Assembly (NCBI GenBank): GCA_964465915.1
Contig: CAYXMJ010000015.1
Location: forward strand, 1-29,734
Reading direction: 5' to 3'
DNA length: 29,734 bases
From: CAVPHV01 sp964465915
GTDB taxonomy: Bacteria > Actinomycetota > Acidimicrobiia > Spongiisociales > UBA5794
A program made the position numbers and the translations under genes. Each line of letters starts with the position of its first letter. Positions within the stretch are counted from its first letter, which is position 1. Shown here in pieces: positions 29,200 to 29,734 of this stretch. The notes under the pieces were generated by a model. That model was not told the DNA's origin. It searched no databases and saw only the letters and a list, made by a program, of their open reading frames with translations.

Positions 29200-29734
29200 T
29201 CATTGCACCCGGCGGAACAGATAGGCGTATGGCGACTTGGTGTAGGCCACACCTCGTCCTCGTTCATGGAGCATCTCGGGCGACAAATCGACCGGCGCCT
29301 TGGGGATGAGATAGCCATCCAAGCCCTCGGTTCTCACCCGATAGTTACCCGACACTGAGGTCACGACACCGGCCAGTTCGTAGCGAGGATCGATTGAGGC
29401 CATCGCGACATCACCGTGGCTGGGGTTTGCCAGCAACATGCCCCCGACCTGCAGGTTCCTGGTGCAATGCTCGGACACAAACCCGGCATAGAGGGAGACC
29501 AGCAGCTCATAGTCCCCAGCGATCCCGAGGTCGGCTGTGTAGTCGCCGTGAATGAACCGAAACTGCGGGTCCCTGGGCGCTCCGGTATGGGAGGCGATGA
29601 TCTCGTTGACACCGGCAACGTCGCTGAAGAATGCTTTGGCGCGAGCATCGAGGTCGACGTAGGTCACCGTCGGGAAGACGAACGAAATCGCAACATCCAC
29701 GTACGAACTCGGGTAGAGCACCCGCTCAGCGGTA
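29200..29734 (-). CDS. Conserved hypothetical protein, methyltransferase-like fold (partial at window edge)
   Basis: The frame is open to the window edge (29734), so the N-terminus is missing; 177 complete codons and a stop are visible. The visible start TAERVLYPSSYVDVAISFVF, then VTYVDLDARAKAFFSD, is a nucleotide/SAM-binding-like strand-turn-acid pattern. FIHGDYTAD, an acidic turn, and LQVGGMLLANPSHGDV follow, as in class I methyltransferase-like folds. The specific family is not one I can name with confidence, and no activity should be assumed. It lies 31 nt upstream of the phosphotransferase start on the same strand. Confidence 0.7.
   Translation of the reverse strand, partial: TAERVLYPSSYVDVAISFVFPTVTYVDLDARAKAFFSDVAGVNEIIASHTGAPRDPQFRFIHGDYTADLGIAGDYELLVSLYAGFVSEHCTRNLQVGGMLLANPSHGDVAMASIDPRYELAGVVTSVSGNYRVRTEGLDGYLIPKAPVDLSPEMLHERGRGVAYTKSPYAYLFRRVQ

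Overview
The window is GC-rich, densely coded chromosomal DNA from an actinobacterium. The best guess is an uncultured member of the Acidimicrobiia. This rests on the mix of families: F420-linked oxidoreductases (LLM class and Ddn-like), DUF2510 and DUF5996 proteins, an actinobacterial-type TrmH/SpoU methyltransferase and an LSAGE-type ABC half-transporter. Many start codons also sit 6-7 nt after a TANNNT hexamer, the signature of leaderless transcripts. No tRNA, rRNA, CRISPR array, integrase or transposase was seen. The lineage is an inference.

Layout. 1-3.1 kb: the tail of an unknown gene, RNase HII (rnhB), a PLP-dependent D-cysteine desulfhydrase/ACC deaminase-like enzyme on the minus strand, and a glutaryl-CoA dehydrogenase (gcdH). 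3.1-8.4 kb: a membrane-anchored zinc metallopeptidase, a hotdog thioesterase, glutamate dehydrogenase, Maf coupled to a YceI-domain protein, then a TrmH-type RNA methyltransferase and a DoxX membrane protein separated by a palindromic repeat. 8.5-14.6 kb: a DUF5996 protein, a two-gene heterodimeric ABC exporter with one degenerate ATP site, an alpha/beta hydrolase and a LiaF-like membrane protein. 14.6-20.9 kb, all minus strand: an M24 peptidase, a 112-residue unknown, a Cu/Zn-SOD-like lipoprotein, glycogen debranching enzyme GlgX with a second copy of the palindromic repeat just upstream, a membrane-anchored AlbA_2-domain protein, and an LLM-class flavin/F420 oxidoreductase. 21.0-24.4 kb: a DUF1269 glycine-zipper protein interrupted by a 100-N scaffold gap, a molybdopterin oxidoreductase and an acyl-CoA-binding protein. 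24.4-29.7 kb, all minus strand: a Ddn-like F420 reductase, a 567-nt stretch with no convincing gene but strong hairpins, a DUF2510 membrane protein, a soluble PAS histidine kinase with a cysteine cluster, an NAD-dependent epimerase-like protein, a choline/aminoglycoside-kinase-like phosphotransferase and the C-terminal part of a protein that runs off the window.

The genes are mostly single housekeeping or metabolic units rather than one pathway. Two pairs are clearly coupled: maf-yceI and the two ABC subunits.

Three observations stand out. First, a 46-nt palindrome occurs twice; one copy carries both the apparent start codon and a -10-like hexamer of the methyltransferase gene. Second, leaderless promoters recur and convergent genes are separated by very compact palindromes whose ends are the stop codons. 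Third, the scaffold gap is flanked by an exact 55-bp duplication and is almost certainly an assembly artefact, so the gene there is intact once the duplicate is collapsed.
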